Origin: Stenotrophomonas sp. UBA2124
GTDB taxonomy: Bacteria; Pseudomonadota; Gammaproteobacteria; Xanthomonadales; Xanthomonadaceae
Length of the DNA stretch: 64,000 bases
Direction: 5' to 3'
Assembly (NCBI GenBank): GCA_002329155.1
Contig: DCXY01000049.1
Coordinates: 1 to 64,000, forward strand
Part shown: in pieces, positions 50,441 to 59,565 of the stretch
Numbering within the stretch: position 1 is the first letter of the stretch
Layout: the number at the start of each line of letters is the position of its first letter
Program-made: the position numbers and the translations under genes
Notes under the pieces: model-generated
Told to the model about the DNA's origin: nothing
The model's database searches: none
Seen by the model: the letters and a program-made list of their open reading frames with translations, nothing else

Positions 50441-51463
50441 ATGCCCGACATGGAAAATATCGCCCCCCCGACGCCGGCAGCGAGCAACCCGCCGAGTGTC
50501 ATCAACTGCACCTGGTATGGCGAGGATGGCAGCGCGCAGGCCATCGACCTGGACAGCATCAGCGATGTGCTTGCTGGCGACGCCAAGGGCTTCGTCTGGG
50601 TGGGCCTCTATGAGCCGAGTGATGCCGTGCTGGACAAGGTGCAGGAGGAATTCGACCTGCACCCGCTGGCCATCGAGGACACGCGCAAGGCGCACCAGCG
50701 CCCGAAGATCGAGACCTACGGCAACTCGCTGTTCGTGGTGGTGCACACCGCACAGGTGGTGGACGAGCGCATCCGCTACGGCGAAACCCATGCCTTCCTC
50801 GGCCCGCGCTTCCTGCTGACGGTGCGCCACGGCGCATCGCTGTCCTACGCGCCGGTACGCGCGCAGCTGGAGCGCGACCGCAGCCTGCTGGCGCTCGGCC
50901 CTTCGTTCTGCCTGTACGCGGTGCTGGACGCGGTGGTGGACAACTACCTGCCCATCACCGACAGCTTCCGCGACACGCTGGACACGCTGGAGAAGGACAT
51001 CTTCGCCGAGACCTACAAGCGGCGCACGGTGATCCGCCTGTACGAGCTCAAGCGCGAGCTCAACAAGATGCGGCTGGCGGTGGCCCCGCTGCAGGACGCA
51101 CTGGCGCAGCTGCAGCGCAACCAGGCGCAGCTGATCAACGAAGAAGTGCGCCTGTATCTGCGTGACGTGCAGGACCACGCGGCGCGCGTCAACGAATCCA
51201 TCGATACCCTGCGCGAGATGCTGGGCACCGCGCTGAGCGTGAACCTGTCGCTGGTGACGCTGGCGCAGGGCGAGACCGTCAAACAGCTTGGTGCCTGGGC
51301 GGCGCTGCTGGCCGCGCCCACGCTGATCACCAGCTGGTACGGCATGAACTTCACCCACATGCCCGAACTGGCCGGGCGCTTCGCCTACCCCCTGCTGATG
51401 CTCGGCGTCGGCGCGGTCTGCGTGGTGCTGTACCGGTTGTTCAAACGCTCGGGCTGGCTGTAG
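50441..51463 (+). CDS. corA: Magnesium/cobalt transporter CorA
   Basis: 340 residues. The large N-terminal cytoplasmic domain has VWVGLYEPSDAVLDKVQEEFDLHPLAIEDTRKAHQRPKIE. A long stalk helix leads to two C-terminal spans; the signature YGMNFTHMPE lies just after the first (LAAPTLITSWYGMNF). It conducts Mg2+ down its potential. Six base pairs after the DUF4105 gene, probably the same transcript as ybeX. Confidence 0.95.
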   Translation: MPDMENIAPPTPAASNPPSVINCTWYGEDGSAQAIDLDSISDVLAGDAKGFVWVGLYEPSDAVLDKVQEEFDLHPLAIEDTRKAHQRPKIETYGNSLFVVVHTAQVVDERIRYGETHAFLGPRFLLTVRHGASLSYAPVRAQLERDRSLLALGPSFCLYAVLDAVVDNYLPITDSFRDTLDTLEKDIFAETYKRRTVIRLYELKRELNKMRLAVAPLQDALAQLQRNQAQLINEEVRLYLRDVQDHAARVNESIDTLREMLGTALSVNLSLVTLAQGETVKQLGAWAALLAAPTLITSWYGMNFTHMPELAGRFAYPLLMLGVGAVCVVLYRLFKRSGWL

Positions 51464-51509
51464 CGGCGCCTGCGCGCCTGATCCATTCACTACTGACGAG
51501 GGGGGCGCC

Positions 51510-52796
51510 ATGCAGCGCAGCACTACATTCACCACCAGCCGCCGTGGCTTCCTGCGCGGCTCACTGGCCGCCGGTGCTGCGGCACTGCCATTGGCAGGCA
51601 CCGCCTCGGCGGCACCTGCCGATGCCGCCATGCCCGACTCCATCCGTGCCCTGCAACCGGTTGCCGCGCGGGTTGTGCCCATCGGCAACGATGAGCGTGC
51701 TGCGCGCATTGCGCGCGCCCAGCAGCTGATGGCCGCGCATGGCATCGACGTGGTGTTCATCGGTGCCGGCAGCTCGCTGACCTACTTCACCGGCATGCAC
51801 TGGTGGAACAGCGAGCGCCTCACCGGCGTGCTGGTACCGCGCAAGGGTGAGCCGGTGTATGTGACGCCCGAGTTCGAGCGTGGCCGCACGCTGGAGCAGA
51901 TCAAGTTCGGCAACGATGTGCGCGGCTGGCAGGAAGATGAAGACCCCTATGCATTGGTTGCCGGCGTGGTGCGCGAAATGGGCCACGCCACCGGCACCGT
52001 GGGCATGGAAGAGACGGTACCGTTCTTCCGCGCCAAGGGCATTGGCGATGCCCTGCCGCAGGCGCGGGTAGTGGATGCCTGGCCGGTGACCGCAGGCTGC
52101 CGCAGGGTCAAGAGCACCGCCGAGCTGGCCTTGATGCGCCTGGCCAACCAGAACACGCTGGCGGTCTACGAGGCCGTGTGGAAGGCGCTCAAGCCCGGCA
52201 TGACCGAACAGGACATCAGCGCCCTGATCGCCATGGCCTATGCGCGCACCGGGCTCAAGGGCAGTGCCGACGTCAACATCGGCAAGTACACCGCCTCACC
52301 GCACGGCTCGGACAAGCCGCAGCACCTGACCGAAGGCACACCCATCATCTTTGATGGCGGTTGCCGTGCCGATGGCTACACCAGCGACATCACCCGCACC
52401 GTGGTGCTTGGCCAGCCAACCGACGAGATGCGTCGCGTGTTCGACATCGTGCTGCAGGCACAGACGGCCGCACTGAAGAGCGCACGTCCCGGCGTGGAGA
52501 TGGGCGCGGTGGATGCCGCCGCACGCAAGGTGATTGCGGATGCAGGCTACGGCCCGGACTACCGCTATTTCAGCCACCGGCTGGGTCACGGCATCGGCCT
52601 GGACATGCACGAATGGGACTACCTGGTGCGCGGCAACAGGCATCTGCTGGAGCCGGGCATGACCTTCAGCGACGAGCCGGGCATCTATATTCCCGAGCGT
52701 TTCGGTGTGCGCCTGGAAGATATTCTGTATGTCACCGACGATGGCGCGGCATTGATGACGCCGCAGAGCCCGTCGATTGATGCGCCGTTTGCTTGA
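51510..52796 (+). CDS. Tat-exported M24 metallopeptidase (Xaa-Pro dipeptidase-like)
   Basis: 428 residues, GAGGGGGG upstream of the ATG. Tat signal SRRGFLRGSLAAGAAALPLAG. A creatinase N-domain (about 55-190) precedes the M24 pita-bread domain. Metal ligands are visible: IIFDGGC (Asp), YTSDITR (Asp), RLGHGIGLDMHE (His), FSDEPGIY (Glu) and VRLEDILYV (Glu). Likely an exported dimetal hydrolase cleaving Xaa-Pro dipeptides or a related substrate; the exact substrate cannot be read from sequence. Confidence 0.92.
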   Translation: MQRSTTFTTSRRGFLRGSLAAGAAALPLAGTASAAPADAAMPDSIRALQPVAARVVPIGNDERAARIARAQQLMAAHGIDVVFIGAGSSLTYFTGMHWWNSERLTGVLVPRKGEPVYVTPEFERGRTLEQIKFGNDVRGWQEDEDPYALVAGVVREMGHATGTVGMEETVPFFRAKGIGDALPQARVVDAWPVTAGCRRVKSTAELALMRLANQNTLAVYEAVWKALKPGMTEQDISALIAMAYARTGLKGSADVNIGKYTASPHGSDKPQHLTEGTPIIFDGGCRADGYTSDITRTVVLGQPTDEMRRVFDIVLQAQTAALKSARPGVEMGAVDAAARKVIADAGYGPDYRYFSHRLGHGIGLDMHEWDYLVRGNRHLLEPGMTFSDEPGIYIPERFGVRLEDILYVTDDGAALMTPQSPSIDAPFA

Positions 52797-52833
52797 GCGG
52801 TGAACCGGGTGGGTTTGACGCGGTAGAGCTCTA

Positions 52834-53485
52834 CCCCTCCCCGGCCCTCCCCTTTACCTTCGGCAGAAGGGAGGGAGTGGTCATGCGACGTGCCGGGCTC
52901 CTGTAGCCCGGGTAAGCGCATGCGCACCCGGGGTTTTGGCCAGAGCGATGAATACCCCGAATCCGTGGATTTCGGGACGGTGCCTGTAGCCGGTGCGTTT
53001 GCACGAACGGCCCCGGGTGCGCTTCGCTTACCCGGGCTACGTGCTTGCTGCCCCTCCCCGGCCCTCCCCTTTGCCTTCGGCAAAAGGGAGGGAGTGGTCA
53101 TGCGGCGTGCCGGGCTCCTGTAGCCCGGGTAAGCGGATGCGCACGCGGGGATTTTTGCCAGAGCATTGAATACCCCCGAATCCGTGGATTTCGGGACGGT
53201 GCCTGTAGCCGGTGCGTTTGCACGAACGGCCCCGGGTGCGCTTCGCTTACCCGGGCTACGTACTTGCTGCCCCTCCCCGGCCCTCCCCTTTGCCTTCGGC
53301 AAAAGGGAGGGAGTGGTCATGCGGCGTGCCAGGCTCCTGTAGCCCGGGTAAGCGCATGCGCACCCGGGGATTTTCGCCAGAGCGTTGAATGCGTCGCATA
53401 CGAGGCTTCGGGAAGTGCGGTAGCCGGTACGTTTGCGCGAACGGCCCCGGGTGCGCTTTCGCTTACCCGGGCTACGCACTACGTG
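52834..53485. repeat. Three tandem ~218-bp units, each with an inverted GTAG-repeat pair
   Basis: The gap of almost 700 bp holds three near-identical units starting at 52834, 53051 and 53270 (spacing 217 and 219 bp). Each begins with a CCCCTCCCCGGCCCTCCCC/GGGAGGG stem, then a plus GTAG element (52903-52932, 53120-53149, 53339-53368), a middle stretch, and an inverted element (53012-53040, 53231-53259, 53446-53475). The third unit has diverged more. No gene is present; open frames here are repeat translations. Confidence 0.92.
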
Positions 53486-53490
53486 CTGCG

Positions 53491-54858
53491 TCAGGCGACG
53501 TAGACGGTCTTGATGTTCATGAACTCATGGATGCCGTGTTCGGCGAGTTCGCGGCCGAAGCCTGAGCGTTTGGTGCCGCCGAATGGCAGGCGCGCATCAC
53601 TCTTCACCACGGAGTTGACGAAGGCGGCACCGCACTGCAGCTGCGCGGCAACCTTCTCACCGCGCGCGGCGTCGGCGGTCCACACGCTGCCGCCAAGGCC
53701 AAAGGTGGTGTCGTTGGCCACACGCACCGCTTCGGCTTCGTCCTTCACCCGCAGGATTGCCGCTACCGGGCCGAACAGCTCCTGGTCGTAGGCCGGCATG
53801 CCGGCTTGCACACCATCAAGAATGGATGCCGGGTAGCCCGCATTCGTGTCCGCCACCGGCTCGCAGCCCAGCAGCACCTTCGCTCCCTTGGCAATGCTCT
53901 GCTGCACCTGTTTGTGCAGTTCATCGCGCAGGTCGGCACGGGCCATCGGTGCCAGCGTGGTTGCTTCATCCATCGGGTCACCGTACACACGCGCCCTGGC
54001 GGCTTCCACGAACCGCTGCACGAAGGCATCGGCAATGGCATCGACCAGGATGAAACGCTTGGCGGCAATGCAGGTCTGCCCCGCGTTGTCGAAGCGTGAT
54101 TTCACCGCTGCGGCAACCGCGCTGTCGATGTCGGCGTCGTCCAGCACCACGAAGGCATCGCTGCCGCCCAGCTCCATCACGCACTTCTTCAGCTGGTCAC
54201 CAGCGTTGGAAGCGATGGAGCGCCCTGCCCGCTCGCTGCCGGTCAGGGTCACCGCCTTCACGCGGCGGTCGCGCAGCACCTCGGCCGCCTGGTCGTTGTC
54301 GATATGCAGCACATCGAACACGCCCTCGGGGATGCCCGCCGCCGCAACCACCTCGCGCAGCAGATCGGCACACCCCGGCACGTTGCTGGCGTGTTTCAGC
54401 AGCGCGACATTGCCCGCCATCAGGCCCGGGGCGAGGAAGCGGATCACCTGCCAGATGGGAAAGTTCCACGGCATTACCGCCAGCACGCAGCCGATGGGCT
54501 GGTAGATCACATAGCTGCGCTGCGCCTCTGTGGCGATGGGCTGCGGCTTGAGGTAGTCGGCGGCGTGCGCTGCGTAGTACTCGCAGGCGGCGGCGCTCTT
54601 CTCGATCTCAGCCAGGGCTTCACCACGCAGCTTGCCCATCTCGGTGGTCATGGTGCGCTGGATGTCCTCGCGCCGTTCGCGCAGGCCGGCGGCCATCTTG
54701 CGCAGGAAGCCGCCACGCTGTTCCAGGGTCAGCGCCGACCAGGCGGGGAATGCGGCCTCGGCAGCTGCAAGGCGCTCTTCCACCGCGTCACTGCCGAGCA
54801 GCTCGACCGTACGCAGGGTCTGGCCGTTGAAAGGATTGACGGTTTGATACGAAGCCAT
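53491..54858 (-). CDS. sad: NAD-dependent succinate-semialdehyde dehydrogenase (Sad-like)
   Basis: 455 residues from the ATG at 54856-54858, with AGGA upstream. Oxidises succinate semialdehyde to succinate, the end of GABA and putrescine breakdown. MPWNFPIWQVIRFLAPGLMAGN and ALLKHA bind the cofactor, TGSERAGRSI the dinucleotide loop, VMELGGSDAFVVLDDADI has the general base Glu, and AGQTCIAAKRF the catalytic Cys263. The closest match in memory is E. coli Sad (YneI) rather than GabD. It lies just past potI in a putrescine gene region. Confidence 0.92.
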   Translation of the reverse strand: MASYQTVNPFNGQTLRTVELLGSDAVEERLAAAEAAFPAWSALTLEQRGGFLRKMAAGLRERREDIQRTMTTEMGKLRGEALAEIEKSAAACEYYAAHAADYLKPQPIATEAQRSYVIYQPIGCVLAVMPWNFPIWQVIRFLAPGLMAGNVALLKHASNVPGCADLLREVVAAAGIPEGVFDVLHIDNDQAAEVLRDRRVKAVTLTGSERAGRSIASNAGDQLKKCVMELGGSDAFVVLDDADIDSAVAAAVKSRFDNAGQTCIAAKRFILVDAIADAFVQRFVEAARARVYGDPMDEATTLAPMARADLRDELHKQVQQSIAKGAKVLLGCEPVADTNAGYPASILDGVQAGMPAYDQELFGPVAAILRVKDEAEAVRVANDTTFGLGGSVWTADAARGEKVAAQLQCGAAFVNSVVKSDARLPFGGTKRSGFGRELAEHGIHEFMNIKTVYVA

Positions 54859-54937
54859 GGGGGCATTCCTGCATTCAACGAATGCAGCAATGGTAGCGCC
54901 GCGCATGTTGCGCCAAGGTAAATCGCCAGTGCGCAAG

Positions 54938-54962
54938 GGGTGCCGGGCCTGGCCCGGCACCC
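54938..54962 (-). terminator. Hairpin at the 3' end of potGHI
   Basis: Perfect 11-bp arms GGGTGCCGGGC / GCCCGGCACCC with a 3-nt loop, 11 bp past the potI stop. The run after it on the minus strand is CTTGC, so it may act with Rho or as mRNA stabiliser. Confidence 0.6.
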
Positions 54963-54972
54963 TGCTCAGGCC

Positions 54973-55818
54973 TCAGCCGTTCTCCTGCAGGGCCAGCTGC
55001 ATGTCGCGCTGGCGGCGCTTATCGGCACGCGCCGAAATCCACCAGCCGGCAACGGCCACCAGCGACACCGCCAGCACCATCAGCGTGGCCAGTGCGTTGA
55101 TCTTCGGGCTCACGCCCATGCGCACGGAGGCGAAGATCTTCATCGGCAGCGTGGTGGAGCTGGGGCCGGCGACGAAGCTTGCAATCACCACGTCATCCAG
55201 CGACAGGGTGAAGGCCAGCAGCCAGCCGGACATCAGCGCGGGCGCGATGATCGGCAGCGTGATCAGGAAAAACACCTTGAGTCGGTTGGCGCCCAGGTCC
55301 ATCGCCGCTTCCTCCAGCGAGCGGTCCAGCTCCTGCAGGCGTGAGGACACCACCACGGTGACGAAGGAGATGGTGAAAGTGACATGCGCTATCCAGATCG
55401 CCACCACGCCCTTGGACGGCAGGCCGAACAGCCCACCCATCGACACCAGCATCAGCAGGATCGACAGGCCAATGATCACCTCTGGCATCACCAGCGGCGC
55501 GGTGACCAGTGCACCGAACACCGTCTTGCTGGGGAAGCGCTTGAAGCGGGTCATCGCCATGGCCGCCATCGTGCCTATCACCATCGCGGCGGTTGCCGTC
55601 CAGAAGGCGATCTTCAGGCTGATCCAGGCCGCCTGCAGCAACTGCCGGTCACGGAACAGTTCGCCATACCACTGCGTGGAAAAACCCGCCCATACCGTCG
55701 CCAGACGCGAGGAATTGAACGAGTACACCATGAGCAGCAGGATCGGAAGATACAGGAAGCCGAAGCCCAGCAGCAGAATGCTCCAGCCCATCCAGGAACC
55801 ACGCCGGGACATGCTCAT
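54973..55818 (-). CDS. potI: Putrescine ABC transporter permease PotI
   Basis: 281 residues, six spans. The EAA loop reads LEEAAMDLGANRLKVFFLITLPIIAPALMSG. LYLPILLLMVYSFNSS and LSLDDVVIASFVAGPSSTTLPMKIFASVRMGVSPKINALAT are PotC/PotI signatures. It pairs with PotH to form the channel. The start overlaps the potH stop by 4 bp. Confidence 0.94.
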   Translation of the reverse strand: MSMSRRGSWMGWSILLLGFGFLYLPILLLMVYSFNSSRLATVWAGFSTQWYGELFRDRQLLQAAWISLKIAFWTATAAMVIGTMAAMAMTRFKRFPSKTVFGALVTAPLVMPEVIIGLSILLMLVSMGGLFGLPSKGVVAIWIAHVTFTISFVTVVVSSRLQELDRSLEEAAMDLGANRLKVFFLITLPIIAPALMSGWLLAFTLSLDDVVIASFVAGPSSTTLPMKIFASVRMGVSPKINALATLMVLAVSLVAVAGWWISARADKRRQRDMQLALQENG

Positions 55819-56741
55819 GCCAGCTTCCCTTCCAGCTCACGCTGCTGGGAACGGTTGAAGATGATGATGGGAATGAGCAGCAACAGCAGCATCACGATGG
55901 CCACCGCCGAAGCCAGTGGCCAGTCGCGGTTGTTGAAGAACTCGCCCCATAGCACGCGGCCGATCATCAGCGTATCCGGCCCGCCCAGCATTTCCGGTAT
56001 GACGAACTCGCCCACCGCCGGAATCATCACCAGCATGCAGCCGGCGATGATGCCGCTGCGCGACAGCGGCAGGGTGATCTTCAAAAACGCCTGCCACGGC
56101 TTGGCACCCAGGTCGTAGGCGGCCTCCAGCAGGCGGTTGTCCAGCTTCACCAGATTGGCGTACAGCGGCAGCACCATGAACGGCAGGTAGCAGTAGACGA
56201 TGCCGATGTAGGCCGCCAACGGGGTGTAGAGAATGCGCAGCGGCTCATCTATCAGGCCCATGCCCATCAGCGTGCGGTTGATCAGACCATTGCTGTCCAG
56301 AATGCCGATCCATGCGTAGACGCGGATCAGGAACGAGGTCCACGACGGCAGCACCACCAGCATCATGGCGATGTTGCGCGCCGACGGTGACATGCGCGAG
56401 ATCACATAGGCCATCGGGTAGCCGATGAGCAGCGTGAGCAGCGTGGAGATCACCGCGATCTTGATGGAACTCAGGTAGGCCAGCACGTACTGGCTGTCGG
56501 TGAACAGCGCGGTGTAGTTGCCCAGGTTGAGGTTGACGCTGAAGGCGTTGTCCACGTACGAAACGATGGACGTATACGGCGGCATCGCCACGGCCATCTT
56601 CGCGAACGATATCTTCAGCACGATCAGGAACGGGATGGCGAAGAACAGCAGCAGCCACAGGTAAGGCACGCCGATCACGCCGGCGCGCGTACCTGGCAGC
56701 CAACGCCGCCAGCCGGTGAGGTTCGCGGGCGCCGTGCTCAT
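55815..56741 (-). CDS. potH: Putrescine ABC transporter permease PotH
   Basis: 308 residues from the ATG at 56739-56741. Six spans; LLEAAYDLGAKPWQAFLKITLPLSRSGIIAGCMLVMIPAVGEFVIPEMLGG is the EAA loop and following segment typical of PotB/PotH. It overlaps the potG stop by 4 bp, so potGHI is one transcript. Confidence 0.94.
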   Translation of the reverse strand: MSTAPANLTGWRRWLPGTRAGVIGVPYLWLLLFFAIPFLIVLKISFAKMAVAMPPYTSIVSYVDNAFSVNLNLGNYTALFTDSQYVLAYLSSIKIAVISTLLTLLIGYPMAYVISRMSPSARNIAMMLVVLPSWTSFLIRVYAWIGILDSNGLINRTLMGMGLIDEPLRILYTPLAAYIGIVYCYLPFMVLPLYANLVKLDNRLLEAAYDLGAKPWQAFLKITLPLSRSGIIAGCMLVMIPAVGEFVIPEMLGGPDTLMIGRVLWGEFFNNRDWPLASAVAIVMLLLLLIPIIIFNRSQQRELEGKLA

Positions 56742-57868
56742 GAGGTCAGCACCACGCCGTCGTTGTCGTCCCACGACACCCAGACTTCGTCGTTCCAGGT
56801 GATGCCGTCGCTGTCCCAGCGTTTCATGTTGGCGAAGTTGGACAGCACCTTGGCGCCGCTGGGCAGGCGCACGTGGTAGACCGAGTGGCTGCCGAAATAG
56901 GCGATGTCCTCGACCACGCCGCGCGCCTTGTTGGTGTCGCCTTCCGGCTCTTCCTTGGAGATGTGCACCTTCTCCGGGCGCAGCGCGAAGGCCACCGGCT
57001 GCCCTTCGTAACCGGTGATGCCGTGGCCCACGTAGATGGGCGCCGGGAAATCAGGCGTGCGCACGGTGACGTACTCAGGCAGGTCTTCGTCGATCACGCC
57101 CTCGAACAGGTTGACCGAGCCGATGAAGCTGGCCACGAAACGATTGGCCGGCTGCTCGTAGATGTCATCCGGCTTGCCGATCTGCTGGATCCAGCCCTGG
57201 TCCATCACCGCGATGCGGGTGGCCATGGTCATGGCTTCTTCCTGGTCGTGGGTGACCATCACGCAGGTCACGCCCAGCTGTTCGATGATGTTGACCAGCT
57301 CCAGCTGCATCTTCGAGCGCAGTTTCTTGTCCAGTGCACCCATGGGCTCATCCAGCAGCAGCAGCTTGGGCCCCTTGGCCAGCGACCGCGCCAGCGCCAC
57401 GCGCTGCTGCTGGCCACCGGAGAGCTGGTGCGGCTTGCGCTTGCCCAGTTTCTCCAGCTGCACCAGCTCCAGCATCTCGCCCACGCGGCGCGCGATGGCG
57501 TCCTTGGCCATGCCGTCCTGCTTCAGGCCGAAGGCGATGTTCTGCTCCACCGTCATATGCGGGAACAGCGCGTAGGACTGGAACATCATGTTGATCGGCC
57601 GCTCATAAGGCGGCAGCGTGCTGATCTGCTGCCCATCCAGCAGAATTCTGCCCTTGGTGGGCGTCTCGAAGCCTGCCAGACACCGCAGCAGCGTGGATTT
57701 GCCACTGCCTGAGCCACCGAGCAGCGCGAATATCTCGCCTTTGCGCACGTCAAGATTGACGTCGTCAACGGCAACAAAACCGTCGAACTCCTTGCGCAGG
57801 TCGCGGATGGACAGGTAGCCGGGTTCGCTGTTCAGGGCGATGGCGTCCGGCTTGGCTTCAACGGGCAT
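56738..57868 (-). CDS. potG: Putrescine ABC transporter ATP-binding protein PotG
   Basis: 376 residues from the ATG at 57866-57868, GGAG seven bases upstream. Walker A LGGSGSGKSTLLRCLAGFE, signature LSGGQQQRVALARSLAKGPKLLLLDEPMGALDKKLR, switch VTHDQEEAMTM, and a C-terminal TOBE domain with GHGITGYEGQPVAFALRPEKVHIS. Heads potGHI. Its binding protein gene potF is 4.6 kb further upstream, beyond an efflux operon. Confidence 0.95.
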   Translation of the reverse strand: MPVEAKPDAIALNSEPGYLSIRDLRKEFDGFVAVDDVNLDVRKGEIFALLGGSGSGKSTLLRCLAGFETPTKGRILLDGQQISTLPPYERPINMMFQSYALFPHMTVEQNIAFGLKQDGMAKDAIARRVGEMLELVQLEKLGKRKPHQLSGGQQQRVALARSLAKGPKLLLLDEPMGALDKKLRSKMQLELVNIIEQLGVTCVMVTHDQEEAMTMATRIAVMDQGWIQQIGKPDDIYEQPANRFVASFIGSVNLFEGVIDEDLPEYVTVRTPDFPAPIYVGHGITGYEGQPVAFALRPEKVHISKEEPEGDTNKARGVVEDIAYFGSHSVYHVRLPSGAKVLSNFANMKRWDSDGITWNDEVWVSWDDNDGVVLTS

Positions 57869-58014
57869 GCAGGGCTCCGGGAGCGGGCAAAAGGAAAGCG
57901 GGCGTAGTGTAGCCCCCGTGTTTTGACAGTGACACCGGTTGGGGACCGGAGTGACCGGGAGAGCTGACACCGGGTATCGCAAGCTTGAACCGCGTCAGGG
58001 TGCGTGCGTGGCTG

Positions 58015-59565
58015 TCACTTTCCCGTGATCTGCGCAGCGCCGGGCTCGGGTGCCTGCTCCCAGCCCAGCCCCAGCGCCTTCTGCAGCGCCACATAGCGCA
58101 GCAGCAGCTGCAACTGGGCCTGCGCCAGGCCGTCCTGGGCACTGAGCTGCTGGCGCTGCACGTCCAGCAGGTCGATCTGCGAGGAGGCACCGGCGCTGCG
58201 CCGCTGGGTCATCAGCGCCGCCGCACGGGTGGCCGAAGCCTCGGCATTGTTGGCCTTGAGCAGCTGCTCGCGCGCCGCGCCGAAGCGGGTCAAGGCGCTG
58301 TTGGCGTCCTGCAGCGCGGCCAACACCGTGCCCTCGTAGGCCGCCAGCCGCGCCTCATGGCCGGCCCGTGCCTGCGCCACGCGGGCCTTGTTGACGCCAA
58401 AATCGAAGATGGACCAGCGCAGGAACGGCATCACGATGCTGGTGGCCGAGCTGCCTTTGAGCTCGGACAGCGACGATGCGCCCATGCCGATGCTGCCCAG
58501 CAGGTTCACCTGCGGGAAATAGGCCGACAAGGCCTGCCCGATCACCGCCGAGGAGGCCGCGAGTTCGCCCTCGGCCTTGCGGATGTCGGGGCGGCGGCGG
58601 ATCAGCGCGGCGGCATCGTCCACCTGCACCTGTGCCGGCAGCAGCGGCAACGCACGGTCTTCGGACAGCGTGGCATCCAGCGTGCCCGGCTCGCGGCCGG
58701 TCATCAGTGCCAACAGGTCCATGGACTCGGTGGCCTGTGCACGCAATGGCGGCAGCTGGCCCTGCTGCTGTTCCAGCTGGGCACGCGCACGCTCCACCTG
58801 CAGGTCCGAATCGGCACCCCGCGCACGGCGTTGTTCGGTGAGCTGCAGCGATTCCGCCGCCGCCTGCGCGTTGCGCTCGCCCAGCATCAGGCGCTGGCGC
58901 GTACCGCGATAGCCCAGATAGACCTGTGCCACTTCGGCGGCCAGCTGCACCTGCGCATCGGCCAGCGCGGCGGCATCGGCATCCGCCTTGGCAGCGGCTT
59001 CCTGCGCGGCACGGCGCTTGCGGCCGAACAGATCCAGCTCCCAGCTCGCATCCACACCGGCGATGTAGAGATCGGTATCCAGATCAATGCGCGAGAACTC
59101 ATCGCGCAGCTGTGCGGCCTCCTGCGGGCGCCCGTTGTTTTCGGCCACGCGCGCCGCGCCCTCACCTATCTGCCGCACCTGATCAACCATCGCATCGGGC
59201 GGGCTGATGGCGGCATAGCCGGCCACCGCTCCGACGCTGGGCAATTGTTCCGAACGCCGCTGGCGCTGCAGCGCGCGCGATGCCAGCAGCTTGGCCTGCG
59301 CCGCACGCAGGTTGGGGCTGTTGCGCAGCGCCTCGTCCACCAGCTGGTCCAGCATGGGGTCGTTGAGCTGCTTCCACCACTGGCTGGGCGGTGTCGCCGG
59401 CACCACGCCGGCATCGGCGGCGCGTGGCAGCTGCGCCTGCGCGGTGGCCACCTTGGCCACATCCGGGCGTACGTGATCCGGGCCGAGCATGCAGCCGGCC
59501 ATGGCCAGCGGCAGAGCCAGCCACAGGGAAGTGTGCAACAAAGGTTTGCAGACGTGTCGTGCCAT
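58015..59565 (-). CDS. NodT-family outer membrane efflux lipoprotein
   Basis: 516 residues. The signal ends LAMAGC with lipidated Cys25. Two OEP repeats are visible: WWKQLNDPMLDQLVDEALRNSPNLRAAQAKLLASRA and the second copy with ADIRKAEGELAASSAVIGQALSAYFPQVNLLGSIG and TRAAALMTQRRSAGASSQIDLLDVQRQQLSAQDGLAQAQLQ. This is the TolC-like channel of the EmrAB-type pump encoded just upstream. Stop of emrB and start overlap (TGATG). Confidence 0.93.
   Translation of the reverse strand: MARHVCKPLLHTSLWLALPLAMAGCMLGPDHVRPDVAKVATAQAQLPRAADAGVVPATPPSQWWKQLNDPMLDQLVDEALRNSPNLRAAQAKLLASRALQRQRRSEQLPSVGAVAGYAAISPPDAMVDQVRQIGEGAARVAENNGRPQEAAQLRDEFSRIDLDTDLYIAGVDASWELDLFGRKRRAAQEAAAKADADAAALADAQVQLAAEVAQVYLGYRGTRQRLMLGERNAQAAAESLQLTEQRRARGADSDLQVERARAQLEQQQGQLPPLRAQATESMDLLALMTGREPGTLDATLSEDRALPLLPAQVQVDDAAALIRRRPDIRKAEGELAASSAVIGQALSAYFPQVNLLGSIGMGASSLSELKGSSATSIVMPFLRWSIFDFGVNKARVAQARAGHEARLAAYEGTVLAALQDANSALTRFGAAREQLLKANNAEASATRAAALMTQRRSAGASSQIDLLDVQRQQLSAQDGLAQAQLQLLLRYVALQKALGLGWEQAPEPGAAQITGK

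Noticed and set aside
52685..53479. A 264-codon minus-strand frame with internally repeated peptides
   Set aside because: It reads through the peptidase 3' end and the palindromic repeat units; the repeated peptides are translations of the DNA repeats.
52834..53485. CRISPR array
   Set aside because: The repeated unit is 217-219 bp, includes inverted elements and has no short direct repeats with unique spacers; no cas gene is present.
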